A DNA stretch of 64,000 nt, from assembly GCF_000614065.1 (NCBI RefSeq), contig NZ_BAKG01000006.1, positions 78,338 through 142,337 on the forward strand, given 5' to 3'. This stretch comes from Prevotella dentasini JCM 15908 (GTDB lineage Bacteria > Bacteroidota > Bacteroidia > Bacteroidales > Bacteroidaceae). Both the position numbers and the translations under genes were made by a program. Positions 45,450 to 55,645 of the stretch are shown one piece after another; within the stretch, counting starts at the first letter, position 1; each line of letters opens with the position of its first letter. Under the pieces are notes generated by a model. That model did not search any database. It was given only the letters and a program-made list of their open reading frames with translations, and was not told where the DNA came from.

Positions 45450-47399
45450 TTTCAGTTGTTTATCTGTTTGTTTCTTAATCTTTTGTTTCACGTGGAACCA
45501 TGCTCGTCGCCTCTTGCTTTTGTTTTGATTTATCTGCATGAGTATCAGCAACACATTGATGTCGCTTGGACTGACTCCGGGTATTCTGGAGGCTTGAGCA
45601 AGTGTTTCTGGTTGGATGCGCTCCAGCTTTTGGCGGCACTCTGTAGACAGGTCGTGGAGTGAAGCATAGTCGAAGTGTCCTTTTATCTTAATGTCTTCCA
45701 ATCGGTGCATCTTTTCGGCAAAGGTTCGCTCGCGCTCTATGTATCCCTTGTATTTGATGTTGATTTCGGCTGCTTCGGAAATCTCTTGCTGGCGGTTGGG
45801 AGCAGTATTCAGCAGATTCTTCAGGGCCGGCAGCTGTTCTGAAAGGTTGGCGAAGTTTACTTGAGGACGGGCTATGAGTTCTGCTAATTTTACGCTTCCG
45901 CGGAGTGGGGCAGTGCCCAGTGCTTCTAAATAACCGTTGATTTCCTTGGGCTTAATGGTTGTCTCGTTGCAGAATCTGAGGATTCGTTGAACGTATTCTT
46001 TCTTCTGCAGCCACCAGTCGTAGCGGTCGCGTTTTGCGATACCGAGATGGTAGGCCCGTTCGGTAAGACGTGCGTCGGCATCATCCTGCCGGAGCAGTAT
46101 GCGGTATTCGGCTCGGGAAGTGAACATGCGGTAGGGTTCGTCTACGCCTTTTGTGGTCAGGTCGTCAATGAGTACGCCGATGTAGCTTTCATCGCGGTGC
46201 ATGATGAAGGGTTCGCTCCCTGTGCAGAACAGGGCTGCGTTGATTCCTGCCATTGTGCCTTGGCCGCCTGCCTCTTCGTAGCCAGTCGTTCCGTTTACCT
46301 GCCCTGCGAAGAAGAGACCTTCTGCGAGTTTTGATTCCAATGAGGGCTTAAGCTGTGTCGGGTCGAAATAGTCGTATTCTATGGCGTATCCGGGGCGGTA
46401 GATTTTGACGTCTCGAAATGCCGGAATCTGGCGGAGGGCTTCGAGCTGTATTTCCCATGGCATGCTTGACGAGAAACCATTGAGATACATCTCGTTGGTG
46501 TCAATGCCCTCAGGCTCCAAGAATAGTGGATGGCTTTCTTTTCCCGGAAATGTTACGAGTTTCGTCTCAATAGAGGGGCAGTAGCGAGGCCCTATGCTTT
46601 GTATCTGACCATTAAATAAAGGTGAGTCGGAAAGTTTGCTTCGAAGAATCTCGTGTACTTTCTCGTTAGTGTTGCATGTCCAGCAGGGGAGTTGTGGAAG
46701 TTCGCGATGGCGGTCAAGGAAAGAAAATTGGTGATAGTCAGTCTCGCCCGGTTGCGGTTCCATCTCATCGAAATGAACCGACCGCCGGTCAATGCGGACG
46801 GGTGTGCCCGTTTTCATTCGTGCCGAGGCAATGCCAAGCCGGCTGATGCTATCCGTAAGATGGTGCACGGCAGGCTCGGAGCATCGTCCCCCCTCTACTT
46901 GGCATTGACCAATATGCATCAGTCCGTTGAGGAATGTTCCGGCAGTGATTATTATTGCCTTTGAAAAGATTTCAATTCCCCATATTGTTCTGATGCCCAG
47001 TACTTTATTGTCTTTTGACAGAATTTCTTCGGCTTGATCTTGGAATATGTCAAGGTTGTCGGTGTTGTCTAATATCTTCCGCCATGCTCCGATGAATTTC
47101 TTCCGGTCGCATTGTGCGCGTGGACTCCATACGGCAGGTCCTTTTGAGCGGTTCAGCATACGGAATTGTATGGCTGCCGCATCGGTAACAAGCCCCATCT
47201 GCCCACCGAGTGCGTCTATCTCTCGGACAATCTGTCCCTTGGCGATACCGCCCACGGCAGGATTGCAGCTCATTTGTCCGATTTTGTTCATATCCATCGT
47301 CAGCAAACACGTTCTCGCACCCATATTTGCCGCTGCCGTCGCAGCCTCACAACCTGCGTGTCCACCGCCGATAACAAGTACGTCATACTTGAAATTCAT
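45450..47399 (-). CDS. mnmG: tRNA uridine-5-carboxymethylaminomethyl modification enzyme MnmG
   Basis: FAD-dependent partner of MnmE that modifies U34 of tRNAs. The start MNFKYDVLVIGGGHAGCEAA has the dinucleotide-binding Gly motif. PAVGGIAKGQIVREIDALGG, GTFLNGLMHIG and CSEPAVHHL follow, then the C-terminal helical domain ending SRIPGVSPSDINVLLILM. Most relatives stop just after this point with a short Gly-Arg end. Here the frame instead continues through a parS-like site into apt. Restoring two G bases near 45537 (ATGGGC for ATGC on the minus strand) would give Gly-Arg-stop at 45530. The extension is therefore probably not real. First gene of a long operon. Confidence 0.94.
45484..45499. other. 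parS-like ParB-binding site 2
   Basis: TGTTTCACGTGGAACC shares 15 of 16 bases with site 1, 853 bp away on the other side of apt. Confidence 0.55.
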
Positions 47400-47420
47400 G
47401 CTTGTTCTTTTATTTTTTCG

Positions 47421-47428
47421 CAAAAGTA
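47421..47428 (-). promoter_or_regulatory. -7 box of the mnmG operon
   Basis: CAAAAGTA reads TACTTTTG on the minus strand, 21 nt before the mnmG start. The divergent fumarate reductase promoter lies 33 bp further on. Confidence 0.5.
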
Positions 47429-47460
47429 AGAAATAAAATCGGATTTTTTACTTCAATCAC

Positions 47461-47491
47461 TTTGTTTTATCATTAAAATATAGTATTTTTG
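47461..47491 (+). promoter_or_regulatory. Consensus promoter of the fumarate reductase operon
   Basis: TTTG at 47461-47464, a 19-bp spacer, and TATTTTTG at 47484-47491. The leader to the first gene is about 130 nt. Confidence 0.8.
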
Positions 47492-47626
47492 CACCGCTAT
47501 ATACCTGATAATACCAACATCTCGGTATTGTATATTAAAAAAGCATAACAAGAAATCCTAATCCCAAGGCAAGCAAGCTACAGAATAATAATTCTAACAG
47601 TTCAAATATTTAAAATCAAAACATTT

Positions 47627-48313
47627 ATGTGGTTAATCAATTCTTCTATTGGTAGAAAAGTGATAATGTCAGTTACCGGCATGGCACTGATTTTATTCAT
47701 GACCTTCCACTGTTGTATGAACGTTGCGGCCCTCTTCTCCGGGGAGGCGTATAACACCATCTGCGAGTTGTTGGGTGCCAACTGGTACGCGGTAGCTGCT
47801 ACCATCGCACTGGGTGCGCTGGCAGTTTGCCACATCGTTTATGCGTTCATCCTGACAGCGCAGAACCGTAGAGCACGTGGAAGCGAGCGTTATGCCGTTA
47901 CTGCAAAGCCAGAAAAGGTAGAGTGGGCAAGCCAAAACATGCTCGTGCTTGGCCTTATTGTCGTGCTCGGTTTGGGTCTTCACCTTTTCAACTTCTGGTA
48001 CAAGATGATGTTTGCAGAGCTTGTGGGCATGGAGACAGCCCTTCCTCCGACAGACGGATTCGGTCTTATGAAGGAAACATTCAGCAACCCTGTCTATGTG
48101 GTTCTCTACATTGTATGGCTTGTTGCGCTGTGGTTCCATCTCTCTCACGGCTTCTGGAGTGCCATGCAGACCATTGGTGTAAATGGCAAGGTGTGGTTCA
48201 ATCGTTGGAAGATCATCGGTACGGTTTATGTAACCCTGCTGATTCTCGCCTTCGTAGTTGTAGTGCTTGCTTTCTTCTTTGGCTGTGCACCGAGTCTGTG
48301 CTGCGCTGCATAA
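47627..48313 (+). CDS. Fumarate reductase/succinate dehydrogenase cytochrome b subunit
   Basis: A 228-residue diheme membrane anchor of the five-helix B-type (Wolinella/Bacteroides FrdC). Family features are MWLINSSIGRKVIMSVTGMA at the start and helices with conserved His (LFMTFHCCMNVAAL, LAVCHIVYAFIL, GLGLHLFNFWY, ALWFHLSHGFWSA), which bind two hemes b. It passes electrons between menaquinol and the flavoprotein. First gene of a three-gene operon behind a consensus promoter. In anaerobic Bacteroidota the complex mainly reduces fumarate; the same fold also serves as succinate dehydrogenase. Confidence 0.93.
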   Translation: MWLINSSIGRKVIMSVTGMALILFMTFHCCMNVAALFSGEAYNTICELLGANWYAVAATIALGALAVCHIVYAFILTAQNRRARGSERYAVTAKPEKVEWASQNMLVLGLIVVLGLGLHLFNFWYKMMFAELVGMETALPPTDGFGLMKETFSNPVYVVLYIVWLVALWFHLSHGFWSAMQTIGVNGKVWFNRWKIIGTVYVTLLILAFVVVVLAFFFGCAPSLCCAA

Positions 48314-48349
48314 TTAATTATCTAAATTGAAAATATAATTAGAATAATC

Positions 48350-50331
48350 ATGACTAAGACATTAAATTCCAGAATACCAGAAGGACCAGTGGCTGAGAAA
48401 TGGACCAATTACAAGGCTCATCAGCGTTTGGTTAACCCTAAGAATAAATTAAAACTGGACGTTATCGTCGTTGGTACGGGTCTGGCAGGTGCCAGTGCAG
48501 CCGCTTCTCTTGGCGAGATGGGCTTCAACGTGTTCAACTTCTGCATCCAAGATTCTCCCGTCGTGCGCACTCCATCGCTGCACAGGGAGGTATCAATGCT
48601 GCCAAGAACTATCAGAACGACGGCGATTCTGTCTATCGTCTCTTCTACGATACGGTAAAGGGTGGCGACTACCGTGCCCGTGAAGCTAATGTTTATCGCT
48701 TGGCAGAGGTGTCGAATGACATCATCGACCAATGCGTGGCACAGGGCGTACCATTTGCCCGTGAGTATGGCGGTATGCTGGCCAACCGTTCTTTCGGTGG
48801 CGCGCAGGTGAGCCGTACTTTCTATGCCAAGGGACAGACGGGCCAGCAGTTGCTGCTTGGTGCCTACTCTTCTTTGAGCGCACAGGTTCAGACAGGTAAA
48901 GTGAAGCTCTATACCCGTTACGAAATGGAGGACGTTGTTATCGTTGACGGACATGCACGCGGCATTATTGCAAAGAATCTGGTAACCGGCGGACTGGAGC
49001 GTTTCACGGCAAATGCTGTCGTTATTGCCACTGGCGGTTACGGAAACGCCTACTTCCTTTCCACCAATGCCATGGGCTGCAACTGTACGGCTGCCATCCA
49101 GTGCTTCCGGAAAGGTGCTTATTTTGCCAATCCTTCCTACGTTCAGATTCACCCGACCTGTATTCCCGTACACGGAGACAAGCAGTCCAAGCTGACCCTT
49201 ATGTCGGAGTCGTTGCGTAATGACGGCCGTATCTGGGTTCCGAAGAAGATAGAGGATGCAAAGGCCTTGCAGGCAGGAACCAAGAAGGGCTCTGATATTG
49301 CAGAGGAAGACCGCGACTATTATCTGGAGCGTCGCTATCCGGCGTTTGGTAATCTCGTTCCCCGCGACGTAGCATCCCGTGCTGCCAAGGAGCGTTGCGA
49401 CAAGGGCTTTGGCGTCAATAACACCGGACTGGCCGTGTTCCTCGACTTCTCCGAGTCTATCAACCGCCTTGGCATTGATACCATTCTTCAGCGTTACGGC
49501 AACCTCTTCGACATGTATGAGGAGATTACCGACGTCAATCCGGGCGAAGTTGCCAACGAGATTAACGGTGTGAAGTACTATAACCCGATGATGATATTCC
49601 CTGCCATCCACTACACGATGGGCGGTATCTGGGTAGACTATGAGTTGATGACCACCATCCCCGGCCTGTTTGCCATCGGCGAATGTAACTTCTCCGACCA
49701 CGGTGCCAACCGTTTGGGAGCGTCAGCCCTCATGCAGGGCCTTGCGGACGGCTACTTCGTGCTTCCCTATACCATTCAGAACTATCTTGCAGACCAAGCC
49801 CTTTGGCCGAAGGTTCCGACAGATCGTCCTGAGTTCGACGAGGCTGAGAAGGGCGTACAGGCTGAAATCGACCGTCTGATGAATATCCGCGGCAAGCGTT
49901 CTGTAGACTCCATCCACAAGGAACTTGGTCATATCATGTGGGAACACGTGGGAATGGGCCGGACCAAGGAAGGTCTCGAAGAAGGCCTGAAGCTCATGAA
50001 GGCTCTCCGCGAGGAATTCAATACCAACCTCTTCATCCCCGGCACGAAGGAAGGACTCAATGTAGAGCTTGACAAGGCCATCCACCTCCGCGACTTCATC
50101 CTGATGGGCGAGCTGGTGGCTTACGATGCCCTGCACCGTGAGGAAAGTTGCGGCGGACACTTCCGCGAGGAGCACCAGACTGAGGAAGGCGAAGCTAAGC
50201 GCGACGACGAGAAGTTCTTCTATGTCGGCTGCTGGGAGTATCAGGGCGATGACACCAAGGCTCCTGAGCTTATCAAGGAGAACCTCGAGTATGAGGCAAT
50301 CAAGGTACAAACACGTAACTATAAGAACTAA
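48350..50331 (+). CDS. Fumarate reductase/succinate dehydrogenase flavoprotein subunit (one deletion)
   Basis: FAD-binding catalytic subunit of about 660 residues. The N-terminal [20 protein letters not shown] binds FAD. The frame breaks at 48557-48559; restoring one C gives [20 protein letters not shown], which contains the His that links covalently to FAD. Active-site motifs continue with FVQIHPT-like [34 protein letters not shown] and [20 protein letters not shown]. It interconverts fumarate and succinate on the cytoplasmic side. Second gene of the operon, 9 bp before the iron-sulfur subunit. Confidence 0.95.
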
Positions 50332-50339
50332 AGACAATC

Positions 50340-51098
50340 ATGGCAAAGAATATATCATTCACAATTAAGTATTGGAAGCAGAACGGCCCACAGGATCAGG
50401 GCCATTTCGATACGCACGAAATGAAGAATATCCCCGACGACACCTCTTTCTTGGAGATGCTTGACATCCTTAACGAGGAGCTGATAGCGTCGGGCGAGGA
50501 GCCATTCGTGTTCGACCACGACTGCCGCGAGGGTATCTGCGGTATGTGCTCACTCTACATCAACGGTACTCCACACGGCAAGACAGAGCGCGGGGCCACT
50601 ACCTGCCAGCTCTACATGCGCCGTTTCAACGATGGCGACGTCATTACCGTGGAGCCTTGGCGTTCGGCAGGTTTCCCGGTCATCAAGGACTGCATGGTAG
50701 ACCGCTCGGCGTTCGACAAGATTATTCAGGCCGGCGGCTACACGAGCATCCGCACAGGACAGGCTCAGGATGCCAACGCCATCCTCATTCCCAAGGACGA
50801 TGCCGACGAGGCCATGGACTGCGCTACCTGCATCGGCTGCGGTGCGTGCGTGGCAGCCTGCAAGAATGGTTCGGCTATGCTCTTCGTTTCTTCCAAGGTG
50901 AGCCAGCTGGCACTGCTCCCACAGGGGCGGCCGGAGGCAGCCAAGCGTGCCAAGGCAATGATTGCGAGAATGGACGAGCTGGGCTTCGGCAACTGTACCA
51001 ATACCCGTGCCTGCGAGGCCGTGTGTCCGAAGAACGAGTCCATAGCCAACATCGCCCGTCTGAACCGCGAGTATATCAAGGCAAAGATGGCAGACTAA
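50340..51098 (+). CDS. Fumarate reductase/succinate dehydrogenase iron-sulfur subunit
   Basis: A 252-residue subunit with three Fe-S clusters. The plant-type 2Fe-2S ligands are in [15 protein letters not shown] and a later Cys (TTCQLY). The 4Fe-4S ligands are in [14 protein letters not shown], and the remaining Cys for 3Fe-4S are in [17 protein letters not shown]. It links FAD in the catalytic subunit to the heme/quinone anchor. Last gene of the operon, with a terminator about 55 bp after it. Confidence 0.95.
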   Translation: MAKNISFTIKYWKQNGPQDQGHFDTHEMKNIPDDTSFLEMLDILNEELIASGEEPFVFDHDCREGICGMCSLYINGTPHGKTERGATTCQLYMRRFNDGDVITVEPWRSAGFPVIKDCMVDRSAFDKIIQAGGYTSIRTGQAQDANAILIPKDDADEAMDCATCIGCGACVAACKNGSAMLFVSSKVSQLALLPQGRPEAAKRAKAMIARMDELGFGNCTNTRACEAVCPKNESIANIARLNREYIKAKMAD

Positions 51099-51151
51099 TT
51101 CATAGAAAAACGCGGATGGGCATTGCCTTCCGTACAGGATGAATAAATCGA

Positions 51152-51187
51152 ATCCCGCAGTTCCGTAAGGAGCTGCGGGATTTTTCG
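51152..51187 (+). terminator. Terminator of the fumarate reductase operon
   Basis: ATCCCGCAG with a near-perfect complement and a T-run (13 bp with one mismatch). Confidence 0.85.
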
Positions 51188-51552
51188 TGTTCCATCCGTC
51201 TGCTTGGGAGGGTTGGGGGCAGCCGTCTGCAGACCTCTGTACCCCCACCCCGGCATACAAGCAGGAATCATCTATTTGCAGGATAGGCCACCGCTTCGTC
51301 CTGAAGAAAAGTCTTACACTGGCAAGCAATGGTACTATATACCGTCAAGTCAGGGGTGTTAAACACCGATGGCAGGGGTGTCTATATACCAACCTTGTAA
51401 AATAAATAATTTTATGAAGTCGTACCTACGTAACTGTTGCGACACCTTGGAGGATTGATTCGTCGGTGAGGATTTCGTAATCTTTTTTGTAATAAGTATT
51501 GTCATGCGGAAAATGTTTCTCTGCGATGCCTGTCTAATTCGTGAAAAATATC

Positions 51553-51560
51553 TATATTTG
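51553..51560 (+). promoter_or_regulatory. -7 box of the YitT gene
   Basis: TATATTTG, 31 nt before the ATG at 51592. No clear -33 element. Confidence 0.5.
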
Positions 51561-51591
51561 CACGCAAAAATCAAAAAATCCACATTAGACA

Positions 51592-52508
51592 ATGAAAGTA
51601 AAGCTTAGTAAGAACACTCTCTACAGGGAGATTATCGACTGCATCATGATTACCATCGGCATGTTTTCGTATGCCGTTGGCTGGACCATCTTCCTGCTTC
51701 CCAACAACATTGGCAACGGCGGTGTGGCAGGTCTGTCGTCCATTTTCTACTGGGGACTGAACATTCCTGTCTCCGTAACCTATTTTATAATGAACGCCGT
51801 GCTGCTGGCCGTTGCGTTGAGGATACTCGGACTGAAGTTCTGTATCAAGACCATCTACGGTGTTCTGATGGTAACCTTGGCAACGGGGCTGCTCCGCAGC
51901 TTCTTTCCCCATCCGACGCTGCTCCACGACGAGCCTTTTGTTACGGCCATTATTGGTGCGCTGTTCTGCGGTATCGGATTGGGATTCGGCCTGTCCTACA
52001 ATGGCAGTTCGGGCGGTTCTGACATTGTGGCTGCCATCATAAACAAGTACCATGACGTTTCTTTCGGGCGCGTTATCCTGCTTGTGGATATGATAATCGT
52101 TACGCTCAGTTATCTGGTACTGCATAGCTGGGAGCAGGTTATTTACGGTTATGTCTGTCTGGTGGTTACTTCGTTCGTCCTCGATCAGGTTGTCAATTCC
52201 GGGCGACGTTCGGTTCAGTTCCTCATTATTTCCGACAGGTACGAGGAGATAAGCGACTATGTGGCAATGCCACCCCTCCCCGCGGATGTACGCTGCTGGA
52301 TGGTATCGGCGGCTACTCGGGTCTGCCCGTCAAGGCCCTCATCCTTGTTGTTCGCCAGCGCGAGGCCCATCAGGTCTACAGAATGATTGACGACATAGAC
52401 CCGAATGCTTTCGTTACGCAGAGTCAGGTAATGGGAGTCTATGGGAAGGGTTTCGACAAGTTCAAGGTGAAGCACAAGGCTCGCAAAGAAAAGGAAATAG
52501 GAAAATAA
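51592..52508 (+). CDS. YitT-family membrane protein with DUF2179 (one deletion)
   Basis: About 305 residues. Five to six membrane helices (IIDCIMITIGMFSYAVGWTI; NGGVAGLSSIFYWGLNIPVS; GLSYNGSSGGSDIVAAIINK) make the YitT/DUF161 domain. A cytoplasmic DUF2179 domain follows. The frame breaks at 52278-52281; adding one C gives PPLPRGCTLLDGIGGYSGLP, the typical DUF2179 signature, and the protein ends KARKEKEIGK at 52508. Function is not established; members are thought to be transporters or regulatory membrane proteins. Confidence 0.87.
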
Positions 52509-52639
52509 GAAGGCAGTCCATCGGTATCTTGCAGCAGATTCGGTGGGCTGCTGCCGTATGGCAGACGCCCCCGTCCCCGTCGCCTGCCGTTGCCCTATGG
52601 TTTTAGCTGCCGGCTTCTCGGGGGCATTTCATGCCTTCC

Positions 52640-53208
52640 TCATTGTGTTTCTACAGGCTTTTTCCTTGTGTTTATCGTGTCTTTTTGGCTTTCCCGGTAG
52701 GCTTTCATAATCGGGTCGTCATCGTCTCCGTCCATTTTTCGGAATATTTCACGTAGCTTCTCTACGTGTTCCTTGTCCCGTCTGAAGCGTTTGTCAAGCA
52801 GTATTCCCAAATCAAATTCACCCATGGAGTGGGGCGGCTGCTCTTCCAGTATATCTCGCTTCGGCATCTTCTCCAATGTCTTCTTACCGTTTATAATATG
52901 CCTGCCGTACACTATCACCTCGTCAAGATAATGTTCCGCAGGATAGAGAAAGACCGTATCGCGCAGCACCTCCTCCCGTGTGAGTTTCTCGGAGAGGAAT
53001 CCCTTGCGCTGAAAGGTAGCCGTCGAGAAGCTGTCGGGAATGGCTATAAGCCCTGATAGGTTGTCTTGCCTATCAGCCGGTTGTCGATGAAGGTCTGGAC
53101 GTCGCGGAGCGGAAATCTCGTAGCACCGTCGCAGACCAACACCTGCTGCGCCCTGACGGGCAGCAAGGCGGTAGCGGCAAGGAGCATCAAGGGTAATCTC
53201 TCTTTCAT
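52640..53208 (-). CDS. Exported protein, carboxypeptidase-regulatory-like start (one deletion)
   Basis: The start MKERLPLMLLAATALLPVRA at 53208 is a signal peptide. The next part (VCDGATRFPLRDVQTFIDNR) looks like the short beta-sandwich (CarboxypepD_reg-like) found in many Bacteroidota surface proteins. The frame stops at 53051-53053. Adding one C on the plus strand gives GKTTYQGLIAIPDSFSTATF and joins it to a charged C-terminal half (VIVYGRHIINGKKTLEKMPK and so on). The total is about 189 residues. It has no TonB box or barrel, so it is not a receptor. Function is unknown. Confidence 0.6.
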
Positions 53209-53226
53209 AGACGATTGTTTATGGGG

Positions 53227-53234
53227 CAAATGTA
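53227..53234 (-). promoter_or_regulatory. -7 box upstream of the exported protein
   Basis: CAAATGTA reads TACATTTG on the minus strand, 18 nt before the start. Confidence 0.4.
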
Positions 53235-53302
53235 GCTAAAAAACGGGAAACAATCGGTAGTTGGTAAGGTTTATTAGGGGTTTTCAGATTGTTTAAGGGA
53301 AA

Positions 53303-53325
53303 GGGGGCGCACATCGTGCGCCCCC
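53303..53325 (-). terminator. Hairpin downstream of the P-type ATPase gene
   Basis: A perfect 10-bp GC-rich stem (GGGGGCGCAC and its complement) with a 3-nt loop, then TTTCCC on the minus strand. Confidence 0.65.
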
Positions 53326-53474
53326 ACTGGACGGGAAGGATGATGCTTCTTTGTCCTTTCGTATTGGTGTATCTCGCCGGGTAATCCTTGCGGTTATTTT
53401 CCCGGTGTCCTGCCGCAGGGCAGCCTGTCATCCTGTTTGCCGGTTCGTTTGCTTTCCTGCCGACTTCCGGCTTG

Positions 53475-55358
53475 TCAGCTTCTCAATGCCCTCATCGCAC
53501 TGAGCACTGCCAGAATCATCACTCCGACGTCGGCAAAGACCGCCAGTCCCATACTGGCTATGCCGAATGTGGCAAGCACGAGTACCGCCACCTTCACACC
53601 AATGGCAAAGACCGCGTTCTCCTTGGCAATACGGATGGTACGCCGCGATATGCGGATGGCAAGGGCGAGTTTCGGCAGGCGGTCGTCCATCAGCACCACG
53701 TCGGCGGCCTCAATGGCGGCATCGCTGCCCAACGCGCCCATGGCGATACCGACATCGGCCCGTGCCAGTACCGGCGCATCGTTGATTCCGTCGCCCACGA
53801 AGACGAGCTGGCCTCCGCCCGGCCTCTCCTTGATCAACCGTTCTACGTGTCCCACCTTGTCGGCAGGCAGCAATCCGGCATGATACTCGTCTATTCCTGC
53901 CTTCCGGGCTATGTTTTCGGCAGTTGCCTCTGTGTCGCCCGTCAGCATGACCGTCCGCCTTACGCCCATTTTCCCCAACAGCGATACGGTATGGGCCGCA
54001 TCTTCCTTCACTTGGTCGGAAATGACGATGTGCCCGGCATACCGCCCGTCGATGGCGACATGGGCGGTCGTACCCACGTGTCCGTTGCATTGACCACACG
54101 CGTGCAGCTCAATGCCGATGGCAGCCATCATCTTCTCGTTGCCCACGCAGACCGTCCGTCCGTTAACCTCCGCACGGATGCCCTGTCCGGCTATCTCCGC
54201 CGTGTTCTCAATCTGGCAGTCGTCCGCCTCCGAAGCGTAGGCACTGCGCAGCGCGGCGGCGATGGGGTGGGTCGAGAACCGCTCTACATGGGCGGCAAGA
54301 TGGAGCAGTTCCTCTGCCGAAACCTCTTCGGGATGCACTGCATCAACCTCAAAGACGCCCCGTGTCAGCGTTCCCGTCTTGTCGAAGACCATCGTCCCGG
54401 CCTTGGCAAGTGCGTCCATATAGTTGCCTCCCTTGATGAGGATGCCCCGATGGGCAGCTCCGCCGATGCCGCAGAAGAAGGTCAGCGGAATAGAGATGAC
54501 CAGCGCACATGGGCAGCTGACCACAAGGAACGTCAGTGCGCGGTAGAGCCACGTGGCGAAAGCCGTGCCGTAGTCGGGATAGAAGAATGGGGGCACGAAG
54601 GCAAGCACGAGGGCCGAGATGACGACTATCGGGGTATAGACACGGGCGAAGCGTCGGATGAACGACTCGCCCCTCGACTTGTTCTCGCCGGCATCTTCTA
54701 CCAGACTGATAATCTTGGTGGCCGTAGACTCTCCGAAGGTCTTTTCCGTCCGGACGCGCAGCAGTCCCGACAGATTGACGCAGCCCGATATGACACCGTC
54801 GCCCACGCCCACGTCGCGCGGAACGCTCTCGCCCGTCAGTGCAAGGGTGTTGAGGCTCGAGCTGCCCTCTACGATACAGCCGTCAATGGGAATCTTCTCA
54901 CCCGGCCGTATTACGATAATCTCGCCCACTCCGACCGTCTCAGGTGCCACGGTCTCTACCGTGCCGCCCCGTTCTACGTTTGCCGTGTCGGGACGGATAT
55001 CCATCAGTCTTGATATGGAGTCGCGGCTCCGGTGCTCGGCATAGTGCTCGAAAAGCTCGCCCAACTGGAAGAAAAGCATCACGAAGACACCTTCCAAAAA
55101 CTGCGGTTCGGCTCCGGGCAGAAACCCGATGACCAGTGCACCGACGGTAGCGAGCGACATCAGGAAGTTCTCGTCGAACGGGTCGCCCTCCATAATGCCC
55201 TCTACGGCCTCGCCAAGTACGTCGTAGCTGACGACAAGATAGGGCACAAGATAAACGAGCAGCACCTGCCACGTCGGCAGACCTGCGTACTTCTCCACCG
55301 CCCACGCCCCGGCAAGGAGCACGGCGGTAAGAAACAGTCTCATTAGCTTTTTGTTCAT
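53475..55358 (-). CDS. Heavy-metal P1B-type ATPase (Zn/Cd/Pb-type)
   Basis: A 627-residue metal-exporting ATPase. Features in order are membrane helices, the actuator loop LTGESVP, the metal-binding CPC in VSCPCALVISIPL (class IB-2 type), the phosphorylation motif FDKTGTLTRG, the HP of ERFSTHPIAAALRSA, and the hinge GDGINDAPVLARADVGIAMG. The final helix region ends VGVMILAVLSAMRALRS. There is no N-terminal HMA domain. The nucleotide-binding domain instead has a Cys/His-rich stretch (ELHACGQCNGHVGTTAH). It probably exports Zn2+ or Cd2+ from the cytoplasm. No metalloregulator gene is adjacent. Confidence 0.93.
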   Translation of the reverse strand: MNKKLMRLFLTAVLLAGAWAVEKYAGLPTWQVLLVYLVPYLVVSYDVLGEAVEGIMEGDPFDENFLMSLATVGALVIGFLPGAEPQFLEGVFVMLFFQLGELFEHYAEHRSRDSISRLMDIRPDTANVERGGTVETVAPETVGVGEIIVIRPGEKIPIDGCIVEGSSSLNTLALTGESVPRDVGVGDGVISGCVNLSGLLRVRTEKTFGESTATKIISLVEDAGENKSRGESFIRRFARVYTPIVVISALVLAFVPPFFYPDYGTAFATWLYRALTFLVVSCPCALVISIPLTFFCGIGGAAHRGILIKGGNYMDALAKAGTMVFDKTGTLTRGVFEVDAVHPEEVSAEELLHLAAHVERFSTHPIAAALRSAYASEADDCQIENTAEIAGQGIRAEVNGRTVCVGNEKMMAAIGIELHACGQCNGHVGTTAHVAIDGRYAGHIVISDQVKEDAAHTVSLLGKMGVRRTVMLTGDTEATAENIARKAGIDEYHAGLLPADKVGHVERLIKERPGGGQLVFVGDGINDAPVLARADVGIAMGALGSDAAIEAADVVLMDDRLPKLALAIRISRRTIRIAKENAVFAIGVKVAVLVLATFGIASMGLAVFADVGVMILAVLSAMRALRS

Positions 55359-55390
55359 GACTCTATGGTTTATTGTTACTGATTTGTCCG

Positions 55391-55398
55391 CAAAGATA
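55391..55398 (-). promoter_or_regulatory. -7 box of the P-type ATPase gene
   Basis: CAAAGATA reads TATCTTTG on the minus strand, 32 nt before the ATG. Two TTGCAA-type hexamers lie just upstream. Confidence 0.5.
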
Positions 55399-55645
55399 GG
55401 AAGAATATTTTGCAACTGGGTTGCAAAGTGCGGATAGAGGATAGGAATACCCGTTTTCGCAGAATCGGCGACATTGTTCAGCTACCGGTATTCTGTCGGC
55501 AGACTTGTCTGCTTTCCTTGATAAATCTTTACAGGCGGACAGGTTCACCGCAGAGGGACGTATGGCGGGCGGAGTATGGACTGAATCTTTTAATGATTTG
55601 AATATCAGAAGGTTGTAAATAAAATTCCGAAACGCTTCGTCCGGC

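Larger units (their letters stand above)
51099..51591. other. 493-bp gene-free stretch
   Basis: Holds the operon terminator (51152-51187) and the -7 box of the next gene (51553-51560). The middle part shows no gene, repeat family or structure that I could support. Confidence 0.55.

Noticed and set aside
2911..53208. Mass gene decay (18 pseudogenes)
   Set aside because: All breaks are single-base losses in runs, and the reading frames on both sides keep strong family motifs. Essential-type and operon genes are affected equally. Sequencing error explains this better.
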